A stretch of 64,000 nt of DNA from Calendula officinalis (Eukaryota; Streptophyta; Magnoliopsida; Asterales; Asteraceae), in contig OY970820.1 in NCBI GenBank assembly GCA_963853835.1, positions 24,307,873-24,371,872 on the forward strand. Reading direction: 5' to 3'. Below the pieces are notes generated by a model that did no database searches, had not been told where the DNA came from, and was given only the letters and a program-made list of their open reading frames with translations. Within the stretch, counting starts at the first letter, position 1. Each line of letters starts with the position of its first letter. This document shows, in pieces, positions 45,901 through 57,757 of this stretch. The position numbers were made by a program, and so were the translations under genes.

Positions 45901-46857
45901 CCTGCTCCTTTGGTAACAAGACAAAGAAGACCTGTTCATACATTGGACAGTGATACTGAGCAGGCTCCAAGACTGACTTCTCAACAACTCTGGGAAGAAC
46001 AAGAAAGATTTTTATATGAGCAAGAGTTGGGAATCAAAGCTGAACCAGAATCTGACCCAGATACTGATACTCCTGGTCCTTCACATAGAATCTCAAGAAA
46101 GGGTCCATACCATATTCAACATTATTGGAATATGGTTGCTGCTAGGACTCAGTATAAGGAGGAAATGAAGGAGTTCTTGAGGACCAAAACATTTCCAAAT
46201 GTAAGGGGGATACATTGGTTGAATCTGGATGTCAATAAAGTAAAAGTGAAGCTCAAAGAAGGAAGAATCACTATCACTTGTACTGGCTTAACCAGTCCTC
46301 CCATGAAGATATTTATTCATGATATTCAAAGAATTGGTCTTCAAGACTGGGTGAAGTTCACAAGACTGATCAAAGAGCTTCCAAAGAAATCAACTTATGA
46401 TCAAATAGTCTTGGATGAGATCTGTGCAGTAGCTGCAGTATGTTATGAGAAGGACTTGCTTCATGAAATAGAGTATAGAACACTCAGTGTGATGACTGAG
46501 GCTTACTCAAACAATAGACCAGAATGCCTTCATACATACAAGTATCTTAAAAAGTACCCTCTTCCTCCTAACCTTGTTTTTCAGGATCAAAAGAGTGTCA
46601 TATATCCAACTTCTGGATATATGTATACTGACTCAGAGGATAGAGAGTGCTTCATTTCTGAAGAAGATCTACCAAGAGCTCAAATCAGTCACCTTGTTGG
46701 ACTGAAATGGATGATCACCAAGAAAGAAGACTCTTGGTTCAGAAAGAAGATTGTTGCAGTTCTTAATAGTAGAAGGGATGAACTCAAGAGCAGAGAAGAG
46801 TTTGTCCACATAACACAAGAAGTATTCTATGAGAATGAAGCCATCAACAGCAGATGA
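42942..46857 (+). pseudogene. Element D third gene (often called env-like), unknown function, two exons
   Basis: Exon 1 starts MANYTFVAPEVESEIKF (42942) and carries IARALALSPRAIYPEMLCEF. It shifts frame by one base near 43320, then continues to an acidic run of Asp (about 43797-43835) and a Gln/Pro-rich part. Donor CAG/GTATGA (44304) and acceptor TTTCTTTAG/C (44989) bound a 686-nt intron that preserves the frame. Exon 2 carries TAA at 45244, TGA at 45457 and TGA at 45535, then stays open to 46857 (about 390 residues, GPYHIQHYWNM to NEAINSR). The unbroken protein would be near 1080 residues. I see no signal peptide, transmembrane helix or fusion peptide, so 'envelope' is only a positional label. 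No enzyme motif recognised. Confidence 0.78.
44304..44989 (+). other. Predicted intron of the third gene of element D
   Basis: Donor CAG/GTATGA, pyrimidine-rich TTTTTGTTTCTTTAG acceptor. Without splicing, the upstream frame stops at 44317. With splicing, a split codon completed across the junction continues into the frame of exon 2. The intron is AT-rich and has many stops in all frames. Confidence 0.6.
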
Positions 46858-46931
46858 AGAAGAACATTTTGCTACCTATGCTGTTGTAATTATTTTTTTG
46901 TATCTCTTTGTAATTGTTTTGTTATCATTAG

Positions 46932-46943
46932 ATATGGGGAGAT
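46932..46943 (+). promoter_or_regulatory. Polypurine tract of element D
   Basis: ATATGGGGAGAT directly precedes the 3' LTR start TGTTAAGG. Confidence 0.85.
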
Positions 46944-47438
46944 TGTTAAGGCAAAAAGCCTTACCCCTTTGGATCTTAAGATAACAAAACAACCTAGACT
47001 AGAGTTGATTAATATGTAGAATAAAATAGCTAAGTCTAGGTCTGATACTGAGTGACCAGTATTGGAACTCAGTATCAGAACTCAGTATCAGATAGTGATA
47101 CTAAGTAGAAGGGCTGAGTTACACTTGTTATGTACCGGACTAAGATCAAATTCCTTGATCTTAGTCATTTTCCTAGCTTAGTCCTTCGGTTACTCCTTTG
47201 CCCATTATGTAAGATCTCTATATCATTATAAATAGAGATCATCTTGCAAAGGAGAAACCACCAATTCACTTTACACTTTCATACCTTTTGTAATTGATCA
47301 GTGGTCTTGTTATTCCGCAACAAGCCACACTTAGTGGAATTATACATTTGACTCATATCTTGTTCTTATACAATATTTGTCTTAAGTTATAATTATTCAA
47401 TCAATTAACCATCTAAACCAGGGCGTTGTGACCTAACA
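46944..47438 (+). repeat. Element D 3' LTR
   Basis: 495 bp; six differences from the 5' LTR by eye. Followed by target duplication ATCAT (47439-47443). Confidence 0.95.
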
Positions 47439-47874
47439 ATCATTATGAGCCTATAGTTCCATCATTTCACATTCAGTTAATCATTTCATCATCATGTAAG
47501 CAATTCGTCATAAATCACATAAATAACTAAATTACTTAAAGACTCGATAAAAACATTTAATCATAAAACATTTACTAACCATGTACTCAGTTTTGAAAGT
47601 TCACATGTACTCACCTTAGCCAAGCTTAACCAATTTCGTGTTCTTGAACACCAATCTCACTTCTCAAGATTTGAATGCCTCAAATCCTTCAACCAATCAC
47701 CTATTATCAAACCAATACAATGGCTTGCATCAATCATCAATACTAACTATATAATCTATGACTAGTCAATTACTAGCACCATTTTCCCAAAGTTACCAAA
47801 ACCCTAATTTCATAAATCACCATCTTTTTATAGATTCATATCATGAATACATTTTCCTTGTTAAAATACCATAG
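47439..47874 (-). repeat. Element B 5' LTR, segment 2
   Basis: Collinear with about 22074-22520 of the 3' LTR, allowing for duplicated ATCAT at its left end and CATAG (47870-47874) at its right end. Confidence 0.92.
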
Positions 47875-50437
47875 TGTAATGCCCTGAAATTTTAATAATT
47901 AAATAATATTAAATTTATCGTCATATTTATGTTTAATATGAATAATTAATAAATTAATTATAATGAAGTTAAACGATTCGTTTTTATTAGACGGTTCGTA
48001 AAGTGAGAGTCGGGTCAACTAAGTTAATTATTAACATTAGTGGCGAAGTTATTAGTTAGACTTATAATAAATAATTAAGTATATGATTTATACTTTATAG
48101 ACGTTCGTATTATTATTTTTTTTTAACATAATAGTTCGTCTCGGGTTTGGACCGGGTTAGTTAGTCGTGGTAGTTGAGTGGTATTATTTTTAGCCGGGCC
48201 AGCCAAAGGCCAAGGATTTATCTAGTTAGTGAGCGGGCCAGCCCATTTGGGTAATTTAAGGGGTATTATGTGAGGTGATTAGTACCCTAAAAATTCATTT
48301 GCACCTTTCTCCTTCGTTCTCTATTCGTCGGCCGAAATCGCCACCCCACAATGTTCCGAATCAACCAGAAAAATGGTCCAGATATTTTTGCTAGTATTAA
48401 TCGACCAATAGGGATGATCTTGTGGGATATTATTATATTGTGGAGGCAAGCAAGTAGCAAGGGAGGCAGGTGAAGATTTTTTTTTTCGGCAGCCAAGGAA
48501 GGGATGGCGTGGTTTTTTTCTCTTGTAAGTGTCATGGCTTTGGAATTAATTAAAGGAAGCAAGCACCTCTCTTGATTCTTATAATTGTTAATTGCCTCTG
48601 CGTTTTCTTCCTACCGTGAATGATGATCGAATTTTTCTGCTAAGGTGTCAATAGATCGAGCAGGAGGCTTAATTTGGTAGTTTTGGTTCCTTTAATTTTT
48701 CTGCGTGGTTTTGGTTCTTTCTTTGTAATCGAGTGGTAGTGTGTTCGTGATCGTTTGTTCGACACCGGAGCCGTAATTTGGTAGTTTTCTTCCTTGTGTT
48801 ATATTGTTTGTTCCGGTTTTGTTTTAACCGATTAGTCGGAATCGTTTTGGCAATGTGCAGGGCTGCTGTGAAATTGTTGGTTGATACCGAACCCCTCGGG
48901 TTTTGGTTCCTTGTTTTATAGTTCGGTTTAAACCGTTAACTCGTGTTAGTCCAGCTAGTTTGTCATTATTTAGTTGTATTACGAATTGTTGTCATCGACT
49001 TATCTAGACCGGGCAGTCGAGGCCGAGCCTCGGTTTGTCCCGGTGGTTGGGTTCAATGGATTAATCGTTTTATAAAAATCGGAAATTATAGCCGAAGGGA
49101 AACCGAACCCGTAGGTTCTCGGTTTCCCAATCGGGAAACTTTTTACCATCAAGTTTTAGAATCATTTACGAGTTGAGAAACATGAGATTTTGAAACTGTC
49201 GGGTATCAAATTTAATTGTTCGGGTTTTTACGGGAACGAGTCAGGTTTTCTAAATTATGTTTTTATGTTAATACGTTTCCGGCAAATTCTGCCATTTTGT
49301 TCTAGACTGTTTTGATCCGTTCAAATTAATCTTTTCGGTTTTTGGCCCATGCTGGGACCTTGATTTCTGAGTTAGCTTTTCAACGACGCAACCCTCTCGT
49401 TAATCTGATTTACGGTTTAAGAATTATAGCCATTTTAGTATGTTGCTGCTAGGATCTTGACCTGTGCAGCATGCCTGTCTTGTGAGACTATTTTTAGGTC
49501 CTTAGAGTATGTTTTGTCTAGTGACCGTCTCACAAGGATTTGTAGTCCTGGTTTTCTAGTTTTTATGGTAAAAAGACGGGAAAAATCTAGTGTACTGTTT
49601 ATGAATTACGGCGGTTTCCGTGAGACCGACGGGTGCTGCTAGTTTCTAAATTAAGTCCTTGGGATGGATTGTAATTCGGGTTTTCATGTTTATGTTTTAG
49701 GATCGTCTAGGGATAACCGAGCAGCGCCTTAGAGTGTCGAGAATCCTTTGGAGCTTACGTTTCTCGAGGTGAGTATTCTCACCGTGTATTCAGTTTTAAC
49801 ATAGTACATGCATGACTTATGTGTTATTTTAGTTGAACCTTATGTGTTATCTGAGTTGATATGTTATCTGAGTATCTGTTGATTTATTTTAATCTGAGAC
49901 ATTGTGCCTGGGTAACCGAGCTCGGCACAGGGTCATTCTGTGCTACTACTTGCTAGGGCATCTGAGATAATTATGTTAAAGAAATAATAAAACATAATAA
50001 TAATACACATCTGAGTTTTTGGCTATATGCCTATCTTGGGATCACCTCCCGTCTGAGTTTTTGGGATCACTCCCGTCTGAGTTTTGGCTTATGCCTATCT
50101 GAGGTGTGAGGAGGGGCGATCGACCCGAATCACACAAGCGCGCTATATAAATTAAAATCTGAGTAATAAAAATCTGAGAACTAAATATGAGTAATTAACC
50201 GAGTAGATTCTGACTAGGAGTACACCGATGTGCCCTCATGTGTTACATGTTTTAATTGTTTGCATTTTGAGATTATTCACTCAGCTTCCCAGCTGACCCA
50301 TATTTATCCCCCACCATTTCAGGTACCAGCAAAGGAAAGGAGAAGGTGGACGGTTGACCGTTGTATCTCACTGATGTGGACAACCTTTATTGTTTTTAAC
50401 GTTTTACTCTATTAAACTATTTCCGCACTAAATACAT
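47875..50437 (+). repeat. LARD2 5' LTR, 3'-truncated
   Basis: Matches 54477-57033 of the 3' LTR. A patch at about 48671-48710 is replaced relative to 55273-55302 and resembles a copy of nearby AATTTGGTAGTTTT sequence. Cut after CGCACTAAATACAT. Confidence 0.9.
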
Positions 50438-53400
50438 AATAAAAGTTACCCAGAGAAATGTGAAATTATAAATTTAGAGCTTAATTTGAGCATAATTTTG
50501 ATTTTAATTCTTAGAGTTCTATATGCTTATATATATACAAAAACATATACCAGAGAAATGTGAAATTATAAATTTCAATGAGAAAATAATAAAAGTTTCC
50601 AATTTAGAGGAAGACCTAATAGAGTTGAAGTGAGATTTCATAATTTCCGAGAAATTTTAACCAAAAGTGTAATAAACATATATAAATTTAGGATATAAAA
50701 TCCATAAATTGTTTAAATGAGCATCTGCTTTGAGTAAATAAGAAACGAGAAAGTTATTAATATTAAAGAGGAATTTATAATCCAAGAAAATGAGCATGTA
50801 TAATGAGAAGTTATTAAACCAAGTTTAAATAATCAAAAGATACTTTAATGTGTATTTCAAGTCAGAATGAATATCTAAAGAACAGTTTAATGACATAATA
50901 TATATGGGTACACCCTTAATATTAAAGAGATTTAACCAAATTAAATTAAATGAGAAACTAACTTACCAATAATTTGCTGAGTCAAGGTAATCAGAATTCT
51001 TTTTGTTTATCTGAAGGAATATTTATTTAAAACAAAATAAAGAGAAATTATTATCATGAGTTTTATTAAAAGAGATGTAGAAACTGAGACTTGACGGAAA
51101 ATTTTAATTAGAATTAGCAATAAAACCTTTAGATACATAAAAGGAAAATGCTCATATAAAGAGATGAGATTTCTCAAATACGTCGAACTGAAGAACTTAA
51201 TTAATGAGAAATAACTAAAATTGGGGTATGACTGCTAAAATTGAATGAATGAGAAATAGTTACATAGAAAATTTATTGCAAAATTTAATTTATTTTAAAA
51301 AGATATTTATTGAAGCGAGCTTAACAATAATTAATAAGTGGGTTAATGAGAAGCAATCAAGTGGAAATAAACGAGAATTATTAACATGAGCTAAAAGAGA
51401 ATTATTGATCAGTGTTAAAAGAGAAGTTATTAAATTAAACTTACTAATGAGAAATTAAAATTTTGTGATTACAATGAGCCACGAGTTGTAATAATTGAGA
51501 ATATTCCATGTTGAAAAGTCAACAAATTAGCATTTATTTAAGAATCATTAAATTGAGATAAAATGAGAAAACATTTAAAGTATGTGATGTAAATAACTAA
51601 GTACGAAATTTCAGAGTCATTAAATCTGGATGACAAGTTAAGCGGGAGATTAATGAGTTAACGCCGAAAGCTTAAAATAAACTATGTAAGTTTAATAGAC
51701 TAATTAATTGAGAGATTGCTGACTAAAGAGTAATTAGTAAACTGGATCAAGGGGAGGCTAACGTCATGAATTCAATGATGATATATTTTAAACGAGTTAA
51801 AAGAGCCATAACTGAATCAAGATAATCAAGGAACACGGTAACTGAGAACTCTGGTCGAAAGGTATTAATCGACGCTCACAAATTACAATAAATTTAATAT
51901 AATTATGAGGAGGATGTAATTCCTATTTATGAGGAATGATAAATTACATTTCCAAATGAAAAGTTTAAAATGAGATTTGTATTGTGAAAGTAACCAAGTA
52001 GAAATATTTCTATGAATCCGAGTTATCCTCGTAACGCATACGAGACTAAATATACGCATGATGTTCTGAGTAATACTTATGATATTTTGAGTACACACAA
52101 CTGAGTACATATCTGTATTTATCAAATATTGAAAATAACTTTCTTTCTCCAAAGTGTGATTTGTTGGTGATTTTTATGTGGGAAGTTGTAAATTTTGGGA
52201 TTGACTCGTGACCAAAGAAAAGTAGGTGTCGAAATTAATAGAGGGCCCCTATTACCGTACGCACAGGACTTTTGGTTGGTTATGGGGAGATTTTGAGGGG
52301 AACGATGGACCAATGCTTGCGATTGTGAATTTATTTTACACATATTATTTGCTTGAGTGAGTGTATGTTATTTGTGTTATCATGATAGAGAATTCTAGTG
52401 CCAAACTCGAGGACGAGTTTTTTTCAAGTGGAGTTGAGTAGGGGTGAAAAAGGGAAATTACCAACAAATAATTATCAATATGTATTATTTAAAAATATTA
52501 CGAACATGATGCTTATGCAGAGAGATTTATCTGGGTAAGGAATTTAAAGTGTGAATCTAGATTCATATAATTGATGAGAGAATTTATAAGAGTAACTATT
52601 AAACCGAGTAGTTGAGAATAATTTAATTTGTTATACGGGGTAATTATTGACTTTATAACAAAATGATAAATCGGGATTAATTGAGAAATTAATTAATCAA
52701 GTTAATTGGGTTGAGTGCAAATACTATAATTATATACAAAAGAAGATAAGTGCACTTGCCCCTGTGTGATTATAATGAGATAATGAGGAATTATTAAATT
52801 AAAGTGATGAAAATTTACTAATGAATCGGATATGAGAAAACCGCTACAATGAAATTTTGAAGAAATGGGTCAAAATGGGGTCGTTAATTTGAGTTAATAA
52901 TGTGTTATTAAAACAAATGAGAAAATTATATTTTGATTGATTATTGAGTAAATTTTGAGTTTATAAGAAATTATAAATCAAGTTAAGCGAACAAGTTATT
53001 AAAATAAGTTAAAGACGAAATTTTTTAAATTAACGCGAAGTTAATAGATCAGAGTAATGAGAAAAAGTTATGAGTAACTATTAAGTTGGAGTCAAGGGAA
53101 AATATTAAATGAAATTATGGGATTGAGTAATATATTTTACCACTTAGAGTTATCAAATAATATATTTTATTATATTTAGTTTATTGGATTAATAATAGTT
53201 ATGGAATCAAGTGAATGAGGAATTCATTAAAGTGAATAAATAAAAAAAAAGATCTATAATAACAAGCACTGAGAATTACTAAAACAAGGAATCGATAAAT
53301 TAATGTGTAAAGAGTAACATTTTAAAGTGAGAATAAAGGGTAATTGCTTAATTGAGTAAATGAGAACTAATGAATTGAATTATTAACTGAGTAACGAGAA

Positions 53401-54476
53401 ATCAATAAGATAAAGTGTATGAAGCCTGATGAAATAACCAAGAGAAATTATAAATTTTGTAATAAGTTGTTAATATAGACCGTGATGTGTCATGAGAATG
53501 AGTAAAATGTGAATTATATCTAATGTTGTTACTAGCAAATATTATCTTCTCGAGTTACATTTCTGCGATTGCTTCTGAGTTAGGTTTCTGAGTTTACTTC
53601 TTAGTGGGATTTCTGAGTTATCCATTTGGGTCAAATTCCTGAGTTGAACTTCTGGGTCATATTTCTGAGTAAAATACATGAGTTGCTTATTGTGTGGCTA
53701 TGAATTCTGTGTGCATTATCTGTGATCTCTTTGTAATAGGCACATTCCTTGTGAATAATGTACATGCTTTTGTGCTATTTGACAATGGGACGACCCACAC
53801 ATTTGTTTCATATGTATTGACAAGGTGATGTCCCATAGAGTAAATGACCTTTTCTGAGCCATCATTGATAGAGATGGGCCAAAATAACATTTTATTTGTT
53901 GATAAAGTGTATAGAATTGTTAAATGGACATGTGCGAGAAGAAAATTTCTCATAAAACGTGTTGTTATTGACATAAGAGAGCCGAGTGTGATTGTGAAAA
54001 TGGTTTGGTTGACCTAGTACTACGCCGAGATCATCTGGCATTATAAACAAATGTATAGCAAATTTCCAAGTGGAGTTGAATCGGAGATTCAACGCGATGT
54101 TAACCACTGGGTGTAGGAACCGTGTTCGGCTGAGAGGGTAAGAGACATCTTCATCATGGTGCCGCGGGTTATTTTATGCATATTATTGACACCCTTCTCG
54201 ATGTGAAACCGAGATCCTTAAAGAGCGTTCCAATTTTTGCCCTTATCGTCTTGCGCCGCCGGAGATGGAAATTTGTATGAGCAGTTGCGAGGGCCGGAGT
54301 TCATTCTACCGAGGAATCCACTTTGAGGAGCTTTATTTTAAGTCATAACTTTTCCATGTCTCCAAATAAAGGAAGTGTATCGTTGGTGAGCCTAAGTCTA
54401 AGATGCGAGATCGCCACCCTGAGCTTTTTCCGAGCGATGACTTCGGGGACGAAGTCTATTTCAAGTGGAGTTGAGT
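50438..54476 (+). other. LARD2 interior
   Basis: Starts in sequence homologous to LARD1 from about 7060. A 20-odd-bp phrase (CAGAGAAATGTGAAATTATA) lies at the deletion junction (50451) and again at 50562. Hairpin modules are at 52403-52420, 54075-54093 and 54439-54456. Open stretches are short and unconvincing, apart from the protease fossil. Confidence 0.8.
53736..53828 (+). pseudogene. Fossil Ty3/gypsy aspartic protease fragment in LARD2
   Basis: In one frame the DNA reads IGTFLVNNVHAFVLFDNGTT and goes on to HTFVSYVLTR before a TGA at 53826. This matches the layout of gypsy proteases (hydrophobic strand, LFD-S-G-AT, H-FVS). The catalytic serine position is Asn here, and the fragment is isolated by stops. 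It shows that the LARD family came from a coding Ty3/gypsy element. LARD1 has only a blurred equivalent near 10430-10500. Confidence 0.7.
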
Positions 54477-57148
54477 TGTAATGCCCTGAAATTTTAATAA
54501 TTAAATAATATTAAATTTATCGTCATATTTATGTTTAATATGAATAATTAATAAATTAATTATAATGAAGTTAAACGATTCGTTTTTATTAGACGGTTCG
54601 TAAAGTGAGAGTCGGGTCAACTAAGTTAATTATTAACATTAGTGGCGAAGTTATTAGTTAGACTTATAATAAATAATTAAGTATATGATTTATACTTTAT
54701 AGACGTTCGTATTATTATTTTTTTTAACATAATAGTTCGTCTCGGGTTTGCACCGGGTTAGTTAGTCGTGGGAGTTGAGTGGTATTATTTTTAGCCGGGC
54801 CGGCCAAAGGCCAAGGATTTATCTAGTTAGTGAGCGGGCCAGCCCATTTGGGTAATTTAAGGGGTATTATGTGAGGAGATTAGTACCCTAAAAATTCATT
54901 TGCACCTTTCTCCTTCGTTCTCTATTCGTCGGCCGAAATCGCCACCCCACAATGTTCCGAATCAACCAGAAAAATGGTCCAAATATTTTTGCTAGTATTA
55001 ATCGAGCAATAGGGATGATCTTGTGGGATATTATTATATTGTGGAGGCAAGCAAGTAGCAAGGGAGGCAGGTGAAGATTTTTTTTTTTCGGCAGCCAAGG
55101 AAGGGATGGCGTGGTTTTTTTCTCTTGTAAGTGTCATGGCTTTGGAATTAATTAAAGGAAGCAAGCACCTCTCTTGATTCTTATAATTGTTAATTGCCTC
55201 TGCGTTTTCTTCCTACCGTGAGTGATGATCGAATTTTTCTGCTAAGGTGTCAATAGATCGAGCAGGAGGCTTCTACATAAGCATCGGGCATCGAGTATCA
55301 AGATTTTGGTTCTTTCTTTGTAATCGAGTGGTAGTGTGTTCGTGATCGTTTGTTCGACACCGGAGCCGTAATTTGGTAGTTTTCTTCCCTGTGTTATATT
55401 GTTTGTTCTGGTTTTGTTTTAACCGATTAGTCGGAATCGTTTTGGCAATGTGCAGGGCTGCTGTGAAATTGTTGGTTGATACCGAACCCCTCGGGTTTTG
55501 GTTCCTTGTTTTATAGTTCGGTTTAAACCGTTAACTCGTGTTAGTCCAGCTAGTTTGTCATTATTTAGTTGTATTACGAATTGTTGTCATCGACTTATCT
55601 AGACCGGGCAGTCGAGGCCGAGCCTCGGTTTGTCCCGGTGGTTGGGTTCAATGGATTAATCGTTTTATAAAAATCGGAAATTATAGCCGAAGGGAAACCG
55701 AACCCGTAGGGTTCTCGGTTTCCCAATCGGGAAACTTTTTACCATCAAGTTTTAGAATCATTTACGAGTTGAGAAACCTGAGATTTTGAAACTGTCAGGT
55801 ATCAAATTTAATTGTTCGGGTTTTTACGGGAACGAGTCAGGTTTTCTAAATTATGTTTTTATGTTAATACGTTTCCGGCAAATTCTGCCATTTTGTTCTA
55901 GACTGTTTTGATCCGTTCAAATTAATCTTTTCGGTTTTTGGCCCGTGTTGGGACCTTGATTTCTGAGTTAGCTTTTCAACGCCGCAACCCTCTCGTTAAT
56001 CTGATTTACGGTTTAAGAATTATAGCCATTTTAGTATGTTGCTGCTAGGATCTTGACCTGTGCAGCATGCCTGTCTTGTGAGACTATTTTTAGGTCCTTA
56101 GAATCTGTTTTGGCCAGTGACCGTCTCACAAGGATTTGTAGTCCTGGTTTTCTAGTTTTTATGGTAAAAAGACGGGAAAAATCTAGTGTACTCTTTATGA
56201 ATTACGGCGGTTTCCGTGAGACCGACGGGTGCTGCCAGTTTCTATATTAAGTCCTTGGGATGGATTGTAATTCGGGTTTTCATGTTTATGTTTTAGGATC
56301 GTCTAGGGATAACCGAGCAGCGCCTTAGAATGTCGAGAATCCTTTGGAGCTTACGTTTCTCGAGGTGAGTATTCTCACCGTGTATTCAGTTTTAACATAG
56401 TACATGCATGACTTATGTGTTATATTAGTTGAACCTTATGTGTTATCTGAGTTGATATGTTATCTGAGTATCTGTTGATTTATTTTAATCTGAGACATTG
56501 TGCCTGGGTAACCGAGCTTGGCACAGGGTCATTCTGTGCTACTACTTGCTAGGGCATCTGAGATAATTATGTTAAAGAAATAATAAAACATAATAATAAT
56601 ACACATCTGAGTTTTTGGCTATATGCCTATCTTGGGATCACCTCCCGTCTGAGTTTTTGGGATCACTCCCGTCTAAGTTTTGGCTTATGCCTATCTGAGG
56701 TGTGAGGAGGGGCGATCGACCCGAATCACACAAGCGCGCTATATAAATTAAAATCTGAGTAATAAAAATCTGAGAACTAAATCTGAGTAATTAACCGAGT
56801 AGATTCTGACTAGGAGTACACCGATGTGCCCTCATGTGTTACATGTTTTAATTGTTTGCATTTTGAGATTATTCACTCAGCTTCCCAGCTGACCCATATT
56901 TATCCCCCACCATTTCAGGTACCAGCAAAGGAAAGGAGAAGGTGGACGGTTGACCGTTGTATCTCACTGATGTGGACAGCCTTTATTGTTTTTAACGTTT
57001 TACTCTATTAAACTATTTCCGCACTAAATACATTTTTAAATATTAAGTTTTACCATTTTGGGATTTATTGCATTGAATTATTGGGACCTTTTACTTTAAA
57101 TCTTGTGCTCGAAAATTTTTAAATTCTTGTAAATTTTTGGGTGTTACA
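54477..57148 (+). repeat. LARD2 3' LTR
   Basis: 2672 bp, TGTAATGCCC to TGTTACA, with a TATA box near 56740 (GCGCGCTATATAAATT). Confidence 0.92.
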
Positions 57149-57757
57149 CATAGATCTAAGTTATAGTACTTCCATTTAACCATTTATGTACAAATCCATA
57201 ACTAGGGTTTATGATTCAAGCTTCCCTACTTAAATTTATGACTTATAACACAAGAGGAATGAAGATTTACCTTTGATCTTCAAATATGAGCAAGAATCTC
57301 CAAGATTTGATGAAGATTGAGCTCCAAACGACACCCTTCACTCAAAAATCGTTCACACACAAGGAGAGGGAAAAACTAGGGTTTATGTGTGTGATAAATG
57401 AGAATTCCCGAATTAAATGCTGGTGTCGGGCAAAGTTCACGATCGTGAACAAAGTTCGCGTCGTGAACTTCTTCACGCACGCAGAGTTCGCGATCGGGAC
57501 CTGATCGGGAAGTAGTTCGCGCCTGATGGTCTGATTAGCTGGGCCAAGTTCACGATCGTGAACTATTGTTCACGCCGTGAACTTCTTGAGCAGCTAAGGC
57601 TGCAATTTTCGGTCTTTGGTTCGACCTGGTTTCGCCCGTAACTTTCTCGTACGGTGTCCAAACAACACGAAACCAATTCCTACGTTCTTTAAACGATTTA
57701 TCCTTATTTATCATATTTTTGTATAATTTATTTATTTTCAAATTTCGGGTCGTTACA
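57149..57757 (-). repeat. Element B 5' LTR, segment 1 (U3 start)
   Basis: On the minus strand starts TGTAACGACCC at 57757. Contains palindromes GTTCACGATCGTGAAC at 57435-57450 and 57548-57563. Followed by target duplication TACGA (57758-57762). Confidence 0.93.

Larger units (their letters stand above)
35974..47438 (+). mobile_element. Element D: SIRE-like Ty1/copia retrotransposon with a third gene
   Basis: Two 495-bp LTRs (35974-36468 and 46944-47438) begin TGTTAAGG and end CCTAACA, and differ at 6 positions by eye (about 1.2 percent). The 5-bp duplication ATCAT flanks it (35969-35973, 47439-47443). PBS is at 36471, polypurine tract at about 46932-46943. Gene order is gag, protease, integrase, RT, RNase H, then about 4.4 kb holding a long third gene before the 3' LTR. 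That arrangement is typical of the SIRE/Maximus lineage. Gag is intact. Protease has a mutated active site and a following frameshift; integrase-RT-RNase H is open; the third gene has one frameshift and three stops. Confidence 0.95.
47875..57148 (+). mobile_element. LARD2: second non-coding LARD, 5' LTR end and PBS deleted
   Basis: Target duplication CATAG flanks it (47870-47874, 57149-57153). LTRs begin TGTAATGCCC at 47875 and 54477. The 3' LTR is complete (54477-57148). The 5' LTR stops at about 50437, so about 115 bp of LTR, the PBS and about 340 bp of interior are missing compared with LARD1. The interior shares the C-poor character, the three hairpin modules and the final polypurine tract with LARD1. 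No coding capacity, except a short protease fossil at 53736-53828. Confidence 0.92.
21474..57757 (-). mobile_element. Element B: complete Ty3/gypsy chromovirus-like retrotransposon carrying three nested insertions
   Basis: Both ends are in the window with matching 5-bp duplications TACGA (21469-21473 and 57758-57762). The 3' LTR is 21474-23129, pol and gag run leftward from 35111, and the 5' LTR is in three pieces (35349-35973, 47439-47874, 57149-57757). Without the insertions (C, D and LARD2) the element is about 8.2 kb. The reading frame is broken by stops at 34857-34859, 26341-26343 and 24764-24766 and by a frameshift near 25535. The two LTRs differ at roughly 1 percent by eye. Confidence 0.95.
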
